A stretch of DNA of 64,000 nucleotides from Morella rubra (Eukaryota; Streptophyta; Magnoliopsida; Fagales; Myricaceae). Shown piece by piece: positions 33,003 to 45,888 of the stretch. The first letter of the stretch is position 1, and each line of letters begins with the position of its first letter. The notes under the pieces were generated by a model. That model was not told the origin of the DNA and ran no database searches. It saw only the letters and a list, made by a program, of their open reading frames with translations. The position numbers and the translations under genes were made by a program. Where the stretch lies: the NCBI GenBank assembly GCA_003952965.2, contig CM025854.1, positions 7,221,671 through 7,285,670 on the forward strand, written 5' to 3'.

Positions 33003-33087
33003 GATGACGATGATCTATTTGAATAGTGATGTTCTATCACCAACGGAAGATAAGAGAATATCACTGTTCAAACAGATCATCGTCGTC
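33003..33087. repeat. Near-perfect 33-bp foldback (hairpin)
   Basis: Arms 33,003-33,035 and 33,055-33,087 are complementary at 29 of 33 positions, with a 19-nt loop. Three of the four mismatches would be G:U pairs in a plus-strand transcript. Whether it is transcribed is unknown. Confidence 0.85.
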
Positions 33088-33089
33088 AG

Positions 33090-33720
33090 TATTCAAATTG
33101 ATATATGAGGATTGCTTCAATTAAGATGTAATAGTTGACTGCGTTATTTGATTTTGCTTCTTGTTTTGTTATAGGTCTTCGGTAGTTTTTAGCTTGGCTT
33201 TGGAGATTTTTACTTGTAATCAGTCAAGTTTGATTATTACCACAGTATTCCTCCGCCATAAGTGAGTGTAAATTTAAATTTCAGACATACCGCCGTCTTT
33301 CTATTAAAAAAAAAAAAAAAAAGAAATCACCTTCATCAACAAGGAATAAACAAGTTCTAAACCATCGGAAGAAGATAGTCCATGGTTTAAGATATCTGTA
33401 ACTTGTGGAAGATAGAGAACGTTGGTAGTCAAATAGATCACCTTAATATATAAGGATTGTCTCAGTTAAAATAAAATAGTTAAGTGTGTTATTTGGTTTG
33501 GCTTCTTGTTTTGTTATCAGGTCTCTGATGGTTTTTAGCTTGGCTATGAGAATTTTTACTTGTAGCAGGCCAAATTTGATTGTTATCATAGTATTCATCT
33601 ACTATAAATGAGGGTACTCTAATAAATTTTGGAAGCGCCGTCGTACTTCTATTTAAAAAAAGAAAAGAAAAGATCGCCTTCATCATCAAGAAATTCACAA
33701 GTTTTAAATCAAAGTGGTAT
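33090..33720. repeat. ~346-bp tandem duplication with internal A-runs
   Basis: Copies at about 33,090-33,400 and 33,435-33,720 share TAGTT.A.TG.GTTATTTG, GGTTTTTAGCTTGGCT and a CCGTC..TTCTATT junction before an A-run. The similarity continues past the A-run (CCTTCATCA.CAAG), so this is a segmental duplication and not two independent retroposon tails. Confidence 0.75.
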
Positions 33721-33859
33721 AGCATATTCTTTACACAAACGAGTGCTACTATTGTTTCTAATATTATTTCGTCGCGTCCTCGATTATGAAATTGTTCAAA
33801 CACTTTCATATTGAAAGAGGACTTAAAGGTATGTTCATAACTCGAAGTACTTGGCAACT

Positions 33860-34170
33860 AAATTCAAATCAAATTTTTAAGGTTCATTGGTGTCGTTGGA
33901 TATGGCATAAGCTTTTTCCTAGCAAGATGTTGGTTATGTGGAATAGAGTTATGATTGTTGATCAGTTGATGCCCGCATTAATCATCTTCGTATATAGTTT
34001 CTAAATGTAATCATTGTGTAGAATGTCATGTTGACGATAGGAATCACGTCCTCAGTTTTGGTATCATTCCAGCTCAAGTTTGGGAATTCTTTTCTAATGC
34101 TTTTGGGAATTTTGCAACTCAGTTTTGGTATGAACGTCAATATTTGTCTGGAAATCAAATATATCTTTCA
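33860..34170 (+). pseudogene. LINE zf-RVT relic
   Basis: The plus strand reads, with one frame change, IWHKLFPSKMLVMWNRVMIV and then CNHCVECHVDDRNHVLSFG, followed by VWEFFSNAFG. This is the zinc-binding reverse-transcriptase-associated region of plant LINEs (CxxC...H...). No other LINE domain is visible next to it. Confidence 0.6.
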
Positions 34171-37100
34171 ATGTGACCCAACACTTGCCGATACATTCAT
34201 CAAGTAATGGAAAAGGGTTTCCGAGTGGAAACAATAACTAAGCCACAAAGGAAATTGCAAAGGTTTATGCTCAAGCTGGATGCATTTGCAGAACTCTTAA
34301 ACAAACAATGAAACCAATCCTGTCAGGTGATGATGTACAATAGTTGTTCTACAGGTTTTAACCAATAAATCACATCCTCTGACGTGTCAGGCACGAATGC
34401 AATCATAAAACATCAAGTTCATTCTATACGTTTCCCCTTCACATTCCCAAACCAGGATTGGGTTACTCCGACTGCCAATCCTTGAAGATATCTTGGTGCT
34501 TACCTGTATAGTGGTGCTCAAGAATCCCTTTATTTTAGTCGCATCGACTACTAGAAACTCATTCACCAATCCTCGAAACTTCTCCCGGGTCGTTTTCCTT
34601 CCAAAGCTCAGTTTTATATGCTAGTACCTTCGCAAGTTGGAACTCTACCAAAAGCAAAAGAAATAGAATAAATTAGTCACATATCAGATGGCAACTCTAC
34701 TTGTCCTAAATGATTTGCCCAATGCCTCCACGATTTCGACAACTCTTCTTTCTTCATGCAAAAGATGGTACGACATATACCCAAATGGAAAAATCAGTGA
34801 ACCGGAAAGGCAGCAGGTGCCCAAGCATATCACCTGGGCAGCCCACAACCTGAATAGGCCAGAGCTAGAAGCTGATTGATCTGTGCTAGTTCTCCAGTCA
34901 TCTCCTGCTTTTGCGAGGCCAAGGATTTAATAACGTTGTGGCACACATCACACACAGACTTGAATACATCAAGCGTCGGTATCCACCAAATAGACAAATA
35001 GAATTGGAAAAGACATGGGATTCAATTCAATTCAGTCCGGGGATGAAGATTGATCATGATTGTTACATTCAATCACTAATTTAGTGCGAGCAAAAAAAAA
35101 ATCACTAATTTATCACCGGATTACTTTCTTCCCGCTTGAAAGACAAAAATAATGGGCGAATCACATGAATCCCCCCAACCCCTCCATAGAATTAATGCAG
35201 TTTCAAATCAAACCTCATGTTCTTTAAGGTATAAAATACTTAATTCTAAAGGAAGCGCACATGCTCACACGAGCCTCAAATTGATGTTAAATGTCAACAT
35301 ATGAGCCTTAGTCAGAAGCATTTTGCACCCACGTCCTGTCCCCACCCCCACCCCCACCCCACCCCACCCAAAAAAAAAACATCCTTGGACCACATCACTA
35401 TGGTCATGAGCGAGTACATCATTCTCGATATCACCAGCTGGACGACCCATGTTAGTAACCCCTATATTAACACTGTCATCCTCCATTCACTTTTGTCAAA
35501 TCCACCACCATTCTCTCTCTGCATTCCAAAACCCCACCTCCCCTGGAGTCAACCTCACAATTCCACAAATACTGAATACCGAAGACTAACAACCCCATCC
35601 TCCCCCCTCCAAGTTCCTTGACCTTCCAAAGTCTTGTACAGGATCACGTGCTATAATTCCAGGCCTAGCATTTCATTGAATACCTCCAAATAATGTCGCA
35701 ATTCATGTATAAAGTATTCACACTAGAAGTTACTGGCTTTAGACATAACAAAAGGGCACGCATTCTGTAAACATAACTACATCATCTGATATACATCAGT
35801 AAAAGATATCAATTCAATATTCTCCTTTCACGCAGTCAGATAAAAGTCCATTTATTTAATGAAGAAAAGAACCCCTAATAGCAATGCCACAAAGGTCTTC
35901 CTCAGCCTTTACGTTTCTTTGCATCCTCATAACACCCCTCTCTCTCTATCTCTCTCTCTCAAGAAGAGCAGGGATAAGGATTATCTCTTCAAAATTTTTC
36001 AGTGTGAAAGCCCCTCAGAATAGGCTTAGCCTTTACCAAGCAACACAAAGCGTGATAAGAAAGGAGAGAGGAGCTATAGTAGCAACACGAAACCAAGTCA
36101 TTCGTTCTAGGATACTTGCTGGAATGCGAGATGAGTCTGGAACCAAGGCCAAGGGCAGGAACTCAACTAACAGGAACCCTACAATCAACTATAGGCCAAG
36201 AGCAAGGATTAAGTAAAATTCTATATTGCCCTTCAAATGTCTCAAGCAATGAAGGATTCCATTCTTATGAACCAGCCATATAAGATCTACAATCTCAAAT
36301 CTTGGAGGAATCAACACAAAACGAATCTGCTTGCTGAGGTAGCTAATCAGAATGATTGTATAGTTATTGTATAGTTGGTGAAGGCATTATTATTTGCAAA
36401 GACTGCAAGGATCGATACTATAAACTTGCAAAGATTCGTAATATCCACCCATGTAAAAGAAACCAGTCATATATACCCTCTATAGGCTTCTATCAAACAC
36501 CTGATACGCTAATTCATATTTCCACTAAACTTTCGTCAACTGTTAGATTGGCATTCAATAAAGACAACCTCCTCATCCAACATGGGATTCATGGTCTCCT
36601 CAATATGTGAAACAACACCCAGACAACTCATCACGTTCAAACTGTAGTTATAAGAATTGATATGCTACTGTCATTTTGATTCGTCATTATTGAGTTCTTC
36701 GCAAATCAAAATATTGAGTTCCTCTTGTTAAGTGGGTGATAGGAGCATTATAAGTTGGGACAAACTATAGAGTCATCATGCTAGTTTCTAGTTGGCCAAT
36801 AGCTTCGATTCACTTTCCTTGCCTAGGCTCTCTTCATGTATCCTTGCAAATGTAACGGAAGATAAAGGGTACACGGACCATATGCCATAATTTGGCATCA
36901 AATGTTAAAGCAAAGACCCTCAATCAACTCTTTTTCCAAGGACTTATGAACTCAATTGGACAGGTACTCAAAGCAGCTCTAATGTCTCTTAACGCTAGAT
37001 ATTTGTCGAATAGGTGCAACCTCTTCATCAACATTCTCAAATTTGAAGGACCACTTTACATGCTTGTTTGATAGAATCTAGAATCTCGAATAACTTTCTT

Positions 37101-38258
37101 TCCTTGATTCAAAGACCTTGCATTGAACTATTAGATCAAACAACTAATGTTCGTATTGTAGGTTTCTTCTTTTTTTTTTTTTTTCTTTGGGGGGGGTGTG
37201 CATTCGAACCCTAATCTGACAGTTTAATCGCAAATGTTTTTCCCTCAACAAGAATAGATCTACACCTGAGTATATAAACAGGAAAAAAAGGAGATAAAAA
37301 AACACATACTATTCAAAGGCCAAACAACTGCTGATCATGCACCAAACAAATCTTGGATAAAGTACTTAGATCTTATCCTCATAACCAAACCCCCTCTAAA
37401 GTCCAGCAAGCAAAACACCTTATAATGAAATAACCAAATATCTTAAAACTATACCTTGCAGCCAAACACCTCTTCTTCTCCCTCAAAATAACTCAATTAC
37501 ACTACTTCCTTGGTCTCCATCCACAACAATCACACAACAGCACTGCCAGCAATTAGAATGATGCATACGGACTGTGGAGAAGAAATATCTGCTTCGTTTT
37601 AGTTTATTGAAACAAAGCTTTGTGATCCACAGAAGATTCAGTTCTTGTTGGATTTTTTTTTTTTTTTTTTTTTGTAACGAGTTTTTGACAGAGAAAAAAG
37701 TTGAAGATAGGAAGGGCTGGCTTTGGAACTCATGAGGAGAGAGAAAACTGATACGAAAAAATGTCTTCTGATTACAAAAAATAGGACCAGGCGGTCGTAC
37801 TGAAGGAGATCAAAGAAAACAAAAAAAAGGATGGGGATGATCTCTTAAAAGGAGTGGCCTCCAAATGCCTTATGTAATTTATACTTCCACTTCATTATGA
37901 ACCAGCCAGCATCAGGATCCCATAGAGTTCCTACGATAATCTACCAGGAAGATTTCTTTAAATCTTAACTATTTTTTTTCAAATTCCATATTTGTTGATC
38001 ATTTTTCACGTTTACAATGTGCTGTATATGGTAGTGGAAGATGATATATATCAGTTTGGCATAAGCCATCGATACTAAATCCGCAAGATCCCAACTTTCG
38101 AGTTGGAAAACAACTATTAAGATTTACGAAATCTAATTGGATACCACTGTAAGAACTTTAGGAGATCTTAATCCTACCAGCCATATCCTATCTACAACTA
38201 GAAATAAGTGAGGGATACAACATAAATAGAAATTACTTGCAAAGGTAGCTAATCACAA

Positions 38259-39672
38259 TTTTTTTTTTTTTATAAGTCAGGCAATTTTATTGAAAGAAAA
38301 AGGAATAGAAGTAACAATACAAAGGACTATATTGAGACCTCTAGACCAAACAAGCTAGAAAACTAATGAAATCTAAAAACTCCGAAAAGGGAGAACCCAA
38401 CATGGCATTCACACACAAGAACAAGGACTGCAAAAAATTGCCCCTCAAACCCTCCATGGACACAGCCACACCCTCAAAACATCTCCCATTCTCTCTCTCC
38501 ATAAATTCCACCAAATACAAGTAGGGATCATTCTCCAAATAGCTAAGGCCTGAGGGTCTTTAAAATCCCTTTTCCAGCACAACAAAACTTCAGCTACCCT
38601 CCTAGGCATCACCCAATCATAGTCCATAATAGAGAGCACTAAGGACCACAACTCCCTAGCAACCAAACAGTGCAGCAAAATGTGCTCAACAGACTCCCCA
38701 TCACATTTGCAAAGATAGCACCAATCAAGCACATTCACGCCCCTCCTCCTCAAGTTATCAGTGGTAAGGATTCTCCATGGGTGGCTTCCCAAACAAAGAA
38801 GGACGCCCTAGGCGGGGCTAAAGACCTCCAAATCTGTCTCCAAGGGAAGCTCTCATCGAAATCCCCAACAAGAAACGAATACCAAGATTTCACCGAGAAA
38901 ACACCATTCTTAGATTTCACCCATCTCTTCTTGTCTTCAGCATGAGTCCTCAAAACTTTAGAGTAAAGTAAAGAGAAGAGCGAAAACTCCTCAACTCCCA
39001 ATCATTTGCCCTCCTAACAAACTGAATATTCCATGAAGCACTCCGGAATCCCTCTCCAAGCATCCGCAACATAGCATTCTTATTGCATGCTAGAGAAAAC
39101 AAAAAAGGAAACATATCCTTTAAGATCTCTCACCGCACCAACGATCCATCCAAAAACGGACTCTCAGGCCATTTCCCACCTCAAAATGGATGTTCTCAGC
39201 AAAGGAATCCCATCCTTTGCTAATGTTCTTCCAGAGACCAACACCATAAAAGCCATTGCATACAAGAGTGTTCCACCCACCCAAAGCACAACGATATTTT
39301 TCCATGATAACAACTCTCCACAAACTATCTCGCTCAACCCAAAACAGCCAAAGCCATTTCCCAAGGGGGCCCCATTAAACAAAGCAAGCCTTCTCAAGCC
39401 CAACCCACCGCAACTAATAGGAGAACACACTTTCTCTCACTTCACAAGATGAAATTTCTGCACGCTATCATCACTTCCCCATAAAAAATCCCTCTGAATC
39501 TTCTCCAACCTATTAGCCACCACAACAGAAATAGGAAAGAGCAACAAAAAATAAGTGGGGAGACAAGATAGAGTGGACTTGATCAACGTGATTCTACCAC
39601 CCTTGAAGAGATAGCACCGTTTCCACCTCGCCAACCTATTATCTATTGAACTCCACTGAAAGTTCAGGGTTT
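38259..39672 (-). mobile_element. 5'-truncated LINE downstream of the MKK2-type gene
   Basis: The 3' end is marked by a T-run on the plus strand (38,259-38,271), that is, a minus-strand poly(A). Minus-strand code in broken frames gives [20 protein letters not shown] (about 39,575-39,634), CGGLGLRRLALFNGAPLG near 39,400, a connector with WMDRWCGERS near 39,125, WVKSKNGVFSVKSWYSF near 38,900 and the zf-RVT block WCYLCKCDGESVEHILLHCL (about 38,665-38,725). It starts in the RT thumb region; upstream domains are lost. The insertion lies about 400 bp beyond the stop codon of the host gene and in the same orientation. Its target duplication was not found. Confidence 0.85.
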
Positions 39673-40077
39673 CAATAGATAAAACTCAATATATAGGGTT
39701 TGACTTGAGGCTACCCTCAAACTCTTGGGGATTTGCCAAAAGAATTTCTCCTTGGCTCCAAAACCAAGAAAACAAATTGCAAGATTTATGCACTCCGAAT
39801 AGAGATTTTAATTTGAAATATGCTTTCTTAAGCAAGAAGAAAGATTACATTCTCTTAAGAAAGAAAAGGTGCATCGGATTGTAGCAAACCAAGCAATTTA
39901 GTCAACAGAGAAGCAACAAAACCCTACTCCTAATAGCATACCAGCACAAGTGTTTCTCAGTAATTGTCTTTAAATGGAGAGTAAAGCTTGCCCCCTATAA
40001 GCTTAATACAGAAAACCAAGACATTAACCCTTTGGAATTCAGCATTAGATCAAGATTTGAACATACCAGAAAAAGTT
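39673..40077 (-). other. Probable 3' flank/UTR of the MKK2-type gene
   Basis: This AT-rich sequence lies between the stop codon and the LINE. No clear polyadenylation signal can be singled out and no other feature was seen. Confidence 0.4.
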
Positions 40078-43000
40078 TTACAAGGTTGCAAGTGGAGATC
40101 CTGCACTAGTGAAGTAAGATGAGAGATCAACGTCCAAGTCTTCATACATGGTAACAAAAGGGTGACTCTGAGTTTCACAACAACAAAATACCATTAGATA
40201 CAGACTATTACTAAGAATACATCACACATTATCTGTTCTACATAGAACGTAAAAATGGAAAATAATGGGAATTATGCATACCATAAGTTGATGTGCCGAC
40301 TGTCTATCTTCTGGTTCTTTCTGTACACTGGAGCAAACAAAAGACTCCCAAGATAAGGATAAAATCTCATGAGATCAGAAGTTGCAAATATCCAGACTAC
40401 AATGAACAAAAGAAAGTAAAATATGAAAGCCAACTTCATTAACATAAAATAGAAACAATCACTCAGAACATATAATAGCTGAAGAAAGCTTTTCAGATTA
40501 TCACCCTTTCCACCATTTTCAGAAAGGCCAGAAATCTCAGGGAAAGAAAAACAAATGTCGGATGAAACACAACTTCCTTTTCAACAACAGCTCTGCGCTA
40601 ATGCCTTTTAATTACAAATTAATCTCACGTGAAAAATGGCCTTATATGTTTCTTCTTCACACAAAGAATATAGTCCATTCAAACTTTTAAAGAACTTAGC
40701 TACTACAACATACAAAATCTAATCTTTACCATGCAGAAATAAACGAGCAGAAATGTGAAGAAAAATGATCAGACGGTGCAGAAGGTGGTGGTTTCTCAAC
40801 AATAGCTTCCATGAGTTCATAAAAGCTGGTCCATCCTTCACCCTGCTCTGGTGGTGAATATGGGAATTGACCTGTTGCACACTCGAGCAATACTAATCCG
40901 AAACTCCAAATGTCACTTTTGTAGCCATATCTGCCTCCAATAATTCTCTCAGGCTATGAACACATTGCACATAAAAAAGCCCGTAAATATCACGTTCAGG
41001 CATCATAGGGACACTTCTTAGTAGCTAGAAGAGAAAAAAGAATAATACTTTCATAATATTAATTAATTTACTCACAGACATATAGTTGTACGTGCCAACA
41101 AAAGTATTTGCCTGCCCAGAGGTGCTTGCCAATATAGCACTGACCCCAAAGTCAGTAATTTTGACTTGCCCTGTATGATTTATCAACAAATTAGAAGGTT
41201 TTAAGTCCCTGTGGATGACGTGTTTTTCGTGATGAAGATACACCAAACCCTTCAGCACCTACATAAATGAGGAAAAGGTAAACATCAAAATAACGTGTTT
41301 TAGCTTATAACAAAAATTATGTTTAATAAATGTTAGTTATAGATAAATATTCAAGAAGATAAATTCTTTTCAGATTTCACACCTGCTTACAAATCGCAGC
41401 AAGATATGGCTCTGGAATCGTTTTGACCTTTCTCAGAAAATCTAATAGGGATCCACCATCCATGTACTCTAAGATGATTGAAATGGCACCATTATCATAG
41501 AAAGATTGGTAACAGACAACTACATATGGGCATTGAGCTGACTGATTAATTTTCAATTCCTGAGCAATTTGCTTGCGATGAGACTCCTCAACATTCATTT
41601 GAATTACCTGAATATGGGGGAGAGACTACATAAGAATCAGTGACAGAGTGATGAGGGAAGACATCTAAATGATAGAATATCCACAAATGTTCAGCAGCTG
41701 GTATATTGTTGGTTGGCTTAAAAATTCTGAAAAAACATGTAGAAAAAAATAGAAGTAGCCTTTCAAGCTGTTTGACAGGAAGATGAATCATAGAACCATT
41801 TAGTAATGAAACGACAAGTAAAAATTGACACATCTGTAGGAAGGCCTGACTAGCAGCAATTCTTTGTTTTCTTTTGACCAGAATCAAATGCACAATTTCA
41901 AACCCAAAGAACAGGTTAATATTAAGTGGAAGAACTAAATAAATTTTATTGGACAGTAAAAACTATCCATTGTTTCCGTCAGGTTTGGGCAAAAAAAATT
42001 TGCAAGTGATCTCGACTTTACTCATCAAAAATATAACTCCCAAGGTTTGGACTTTCTGACATCTATGTTTGGTTAAAGACCAATGCTTCTCATAGAAATC
42101 AAAAAGTACGGCACAAGACAATATTTTGACCAGAAAAACAGAGGGTGAGGATGTCAAAACAAAACAAAAGTAGTTTATGAATAAAATAGAAATAGCCTCA
42201 AAAAATCTCTAATATATTGTTTATTTGCAATATGTTGCTTTGCTAAGAAGAGACAGTAAAAATTATAACAGTACTGTAAGATACGGCATAAAGTTAGAAC
42301 TACAAGAAGGCTTTACAGACACTGACCCTTTTGAAGGACATCAGAAGATATTTGACCGGAAATGTAGAGGGTATCTTATGTAAGAAGTAAACGTATCATA
42401 AGTTGTTAAATCTTACACTACCTTTAGTGCAAAAAACTGGCCAGTCCATTTGTGTTGCACCAGTTGCACAATACCGCCGTTTCCTTTTCCTATGACTTTA
42501 ATAGTGTCTATGTCCAATAAAGTCAATTGGTTGTCTGACGGCTTGATAGGCGGTGGCTGAAGACAAATGGTACCCACATGTAACAAACCAAATAAAATCA
42601 AGCAGAAATTGCAAAGAGCATTAGATAAATTAAAAATACATTATATGACACTTTTGCAATGTAAAGATAAGTTCTCGATAAATGTGATGCAGTTGGTGAT
42701 ATTCATTTTTCTAACTCTAATCTACCATTCAAAACCATACCAATATCCAGTAGCTAGCGATGTTGCTTATTTCCCTCCCTGTAGACTTAAGGTTTCAAAG
42801 GGAATTTGGTAACTTTCGGCAGTTAGAGTGACCCAAGAACAGTCAACCCTTTATAAAAAAGCTTCAATCTATCATGAATTAGTGCGACCATCAATTACAA
42901 TGCAGCAGTAGTACTTTGAGAAGTTATTGAGTATCCAAATACGGCTCATTCTCTAATAGTATTCTGAGATGGACTTAACGAGATTCGTGAGGCAAACGCT

Positions 43001-43799
43001 AATCTGTTGGGAGCCAATGACCATGACTTTTATGTTATTCAACTTAGTGTCCATTTACATGAATTAAGTTGCAGAAAAACAATTAAATTGTGCACTAGTA
43101 ACTATTTCGTGGCCAATAAACAAAACTCAAATGCTCCCAACACAACTGACTAGCCAACACTTGAACACTGTGTACCTAATTGAGATGATTTATCAAATGT
43201 ATTTTATCCTCTACGAAAACATGGCAAGAGCAAACACAAGAATTCAAATTTCTCTTTTTTCGCCCTGCATTTTCTCAGCAGCCAAAATGAGGACAGGATA
43301 GAAATACCGACCCGATTAGCTCCCCCCTCTTTCTCCCAAAAAGGAAAAACATATGGTTAATTCGAATATGGAGAAGCAAAAATTGGAAACTCCGAGGATG
43401 CAGAAAAGCAATTATCATATGTACCCCTTTTCATAGTATAACACTTTAGGAATCAAATGTTACAAAGTAAAACCGCCCACAGAGTCCACGAACATTGGAG
43501 CTAACAAAAACAAAACTTCCAGAAACTGAAATGTGAATTATTAATCTTACAACATCAACTTCGCTCTGAGAGACAATTCGAACCCCATCCCTGTTCACGA
43601 GCAGATCGCCATCCATAAACGTACCGCTTTGAGTCCTATCACGAATCCATGGGCACAATCAGCCGAAAGGAGCAAAGACATAAGATATACGAGGTGATCG
43701 AGAGGGAAAGATAGAGAGTTACAGGAACTTGGCGAAGGAGACCTCATCGGGAGGAGGGAGAGTGAGTTTGAGGTTAGGGAGTAAGGTTCCCCTATTCAT
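40078..43799 (-). CDS. MKK2: MAP kinase kinase, MKK1/MKK2 type (group A), 8 exons
   Basis: A dual-specificity kinase that phosphorylates the TEY loop of MAP kinases (MPK4 type) below MEKK kinases in stress and immune signalling. Exons: 43799-43723, 43635-43551, 42556-42422, 41607-41383, 41258-41076, 40953-40730, 40327-40282, 40167-40078. All introns are GT-AG. The parts join to 1065 nt, 354 residues, the length of Arabidopsis MKK1. Residues 1-54 hold a docking-like NLKLTL and [19 protein letters not shown] (77-82) and Lys99 bind [11 protein letters not shown] has catalytic Asp192, DFG has Asp210, and the activation loop keeps T220-x5-T226. The C terminus ends SPLATL, as in MKK2, which favours MKK1/2 over MKK6. 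The start is the first ATG that fits the family N terminus. All key residues are intact, so it is probably functional. Confidence 0.95.
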
Positions 43800-43870
43800 T
43801 CCGCTGCCGTTATCTTATTCGACGCCTCTCTCTTTCTCTCTTTCTCTCTCGGGGTGAAGAATCGTCCGAG
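43800..43870 (-). promoter_or_regulatory. GA-rich 5' leader of the MKK2-type gene
   Basis: Upstream of the ATG the minus strand is a GAGAGA/AAGAGA tract (plus-strand CT runs at about 43,828-43,850), typical of plant 5' UTRs. The transcription start cannot be fixed from the sequence. Confidence 0.5.
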
Positions 43871-44769
43871 TCTTTCCTAGAAAAAATGATTGGGAGCCTA
43901 GGGTTTCAAAGTCGCGAGTTAGTGAGATAAATCGGCTAATTAATTAATAAACGTGGGTGTGGAGTGTGGACTAGTACTAAGGTATATTGGCTGGTTGGTG
44001 AGGACCGGTCGCCATTAACACGAAGAAACCAGGAAGGAGATGATGGGACTTCCGTTTAATTTTTTTCTTGCTTCCCAGGGCTCTCTGAAATATTTGTAAA
44101 TAGAGATACAAGAGATTATCACATGTTTACGCACAACAGTGCTAGTTCGCTTGGCTTGGAAAAAACTCATTTGCGTTCGAAAGGCTGTGTTTAGAGTCTT
44201 CTTCTCAATCAGCATTTTTTACGGGTGAAGATTCTTACGGTGACATAGCTATATTGGTCTCCCCTTTATCCTTTTTTTTATGTAACAAACAAAAAAATAA
44301 TTTTGCTCATTTTGGTTTTTAGGACTTCTAGTGTTAAATTTTTTTATTTTAATACATGTATATGCATAGAAAATGAGCATGTACTGCTTTTTGTTTAAAT
44401 ATGTGACCACAAAAAGGTGGACGTGAAGCACCTTCCACGCAATATAAAAATACTAATTAAAAAAATTACTGCTTGAAATTTTATGAAATTTTAAAAATCT
44501 TTGTAACTTTCTTAGAATTGACAAATAAGCATCTGAAAATTACTCGTCCAGACACAATTTTGTCCAACCTTCCTAATGCTACATGTCAATATATGCACAT
44601 GTTACAGGCCCCATGTCGAGAGGTAAGGAGGTAGGATATATCTTGGTGCAAGGGATGTACACAATTCCTAATGGAAAGAGAATCTTTCATGGGTATGTAG
44701 GGGGTTCCCTCGGGGGGTTTACTGACCCTTTTTTTACTCATTCATTTAAAGGTTTTAAAAAAAAAAAAG

Positions 44770-44813
44770 AACAGCACAGCTTCAAAACGACATTGTTTTG
44801 AAGCTGTGCTGTT
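44770..44813. repeat. Perfect 19-bp hairpin with 6-nt loop
   Basis: Arms 44,770-44,788 and 44,795-44,813 (ACAGCACAGCTTCAAAAC and its exact complement) surround the loop GACATT. Confidence 0.95.
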
Positions 44814-45888
44814 TCAAAATTTTGAGTGGTTTTCTCCCCCCAAATCTTTCTCTCTAATCGGTAATTACCCACTGCAATACTAGTTACAAGCCCAAACGAG
44901 ATCGATGATGACACCCATTTGGGGGACACCGGCATAGGCGGTGCCGATGTCGATGGAGGCATAAACGCCACCAATACTACCATGCACATTTCTAAACCTA
45001 TGCAAAAAGGTGTGAGAGAACTTCTACCAGGACACCACACCCTATATCTACTGTTGAATTCAAACAATGGAGAGTTTAAGATCAAACTGAAATGTAATAC
45101 GTAGTTTAAGAACCAAAATTATTTCTCTAACACTAAAAACAAAATCTTGTTACATATGAAAACAATTACAATTACCAAAAAAATTCGAGCATTTTCACTA
45201 TTATGAAAAGCCCATATAGAAGATCATTGTTGTATAACGTTTGTGAACAATTTTTAAATTTTAAATACAACCTAAAATTCCGAACATAAAATATTACACG
45301 TGAACACATCTTACCGTCACAATTTTTTTTTTTTTTTTTTGAGACAGAAAAGTAATATATCTTCTCAGACATTTGTCAAACTTGGTTATTTTTTTATGTT
45401 AGTAAAAGATATTGCAAGTTAATTTGTTGAAGCCAATGTTTTGAGGATAAGCCACGTATAATAATTTTTAATTCAATGGAGGAATTTAGACCTCAATTTA
45501 AAAAACAAGCGGGAAACGTGGTGCGAATTCACGAAAGTCTCCACAAAAGACCAGCAGATTTTGGTCAATAAAACTCGATCTAATAACTTATTTTGGTTGC
45601 CATAATAGGTGCTCAAAGAAATATATCTAGAGAGTGTTGGCCGTAAAAATTTTTGATAATTAGAAATTTTGAAAATTTTAAAATTTATGAAAAAATAAAG
45701 ATATATTATAAATTTTTTAATAAACATAAAATTTTTTAGATGAAAATTCCAGTATCAGAGTTGACCGCGCGATACCAGTCAACCGCGGTGCATAGAAGAC
45801 TGTACCGGAACGCGAGAGTGCTTTGATCACGACGGACGTCACGGACCAGTTCTTTTCTTTGAGTTGGTTCTTTGGATAAATTACTTTT

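Larger units (their letters stand above)
31974..38258. other. Spacer with local duplications, no confirmed gene
   Basis: Within this 6.3 kb I identify only the duplications, hairpin and LINE relic listed separately. Short exon-like open stretches exist on the minus strand, for example 34,600-34,504 ending at a CAG|GTAAGC donor-like site, and near 35,400-35,490 (VNIGVTNMGRPAGDIENDV). I cannot assign them to a family. Other features are a C-rich run at 35,335-35,370, a CT microsatellite at 35,938-35,960 and long T runs at 37,163 and 37,650. Diverged ~95-bp copies occur at 36,262-36,355 and 38,165-38,258. Confidence 0.45.

Noticed and set aside
33300-33322. A-run as the 3' tail of an independent retroposon
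   Set aside because: Homology with the second copy continues beyond the A-run, so it is internal to a segmental duplication.
35884-36216. 110-codon plus-strand open frame with a hydrophobic start
   Set aside because: The hydrophobic stretch comes from a CT microsatellite; no family resemblance and no splice or conservation evidence.
39087-39452. 121-codon plus-strand open frame
   Set aside because: It is the antisense shadow of the LINE segment on the minus strand.
40078-43799. Assignment of the kinase to MKK6
   Set aside because: The N terminus ([19 protein letters not shown]) and the SPLATL end fit MKK1/MKK2 better than MKK6 as I recall those sequences.
44770-44813. Rho-independent terminator
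   Set aside because: The host is a plant nuclear genome and the hairpin has no adjacent transcription unit that would use it.
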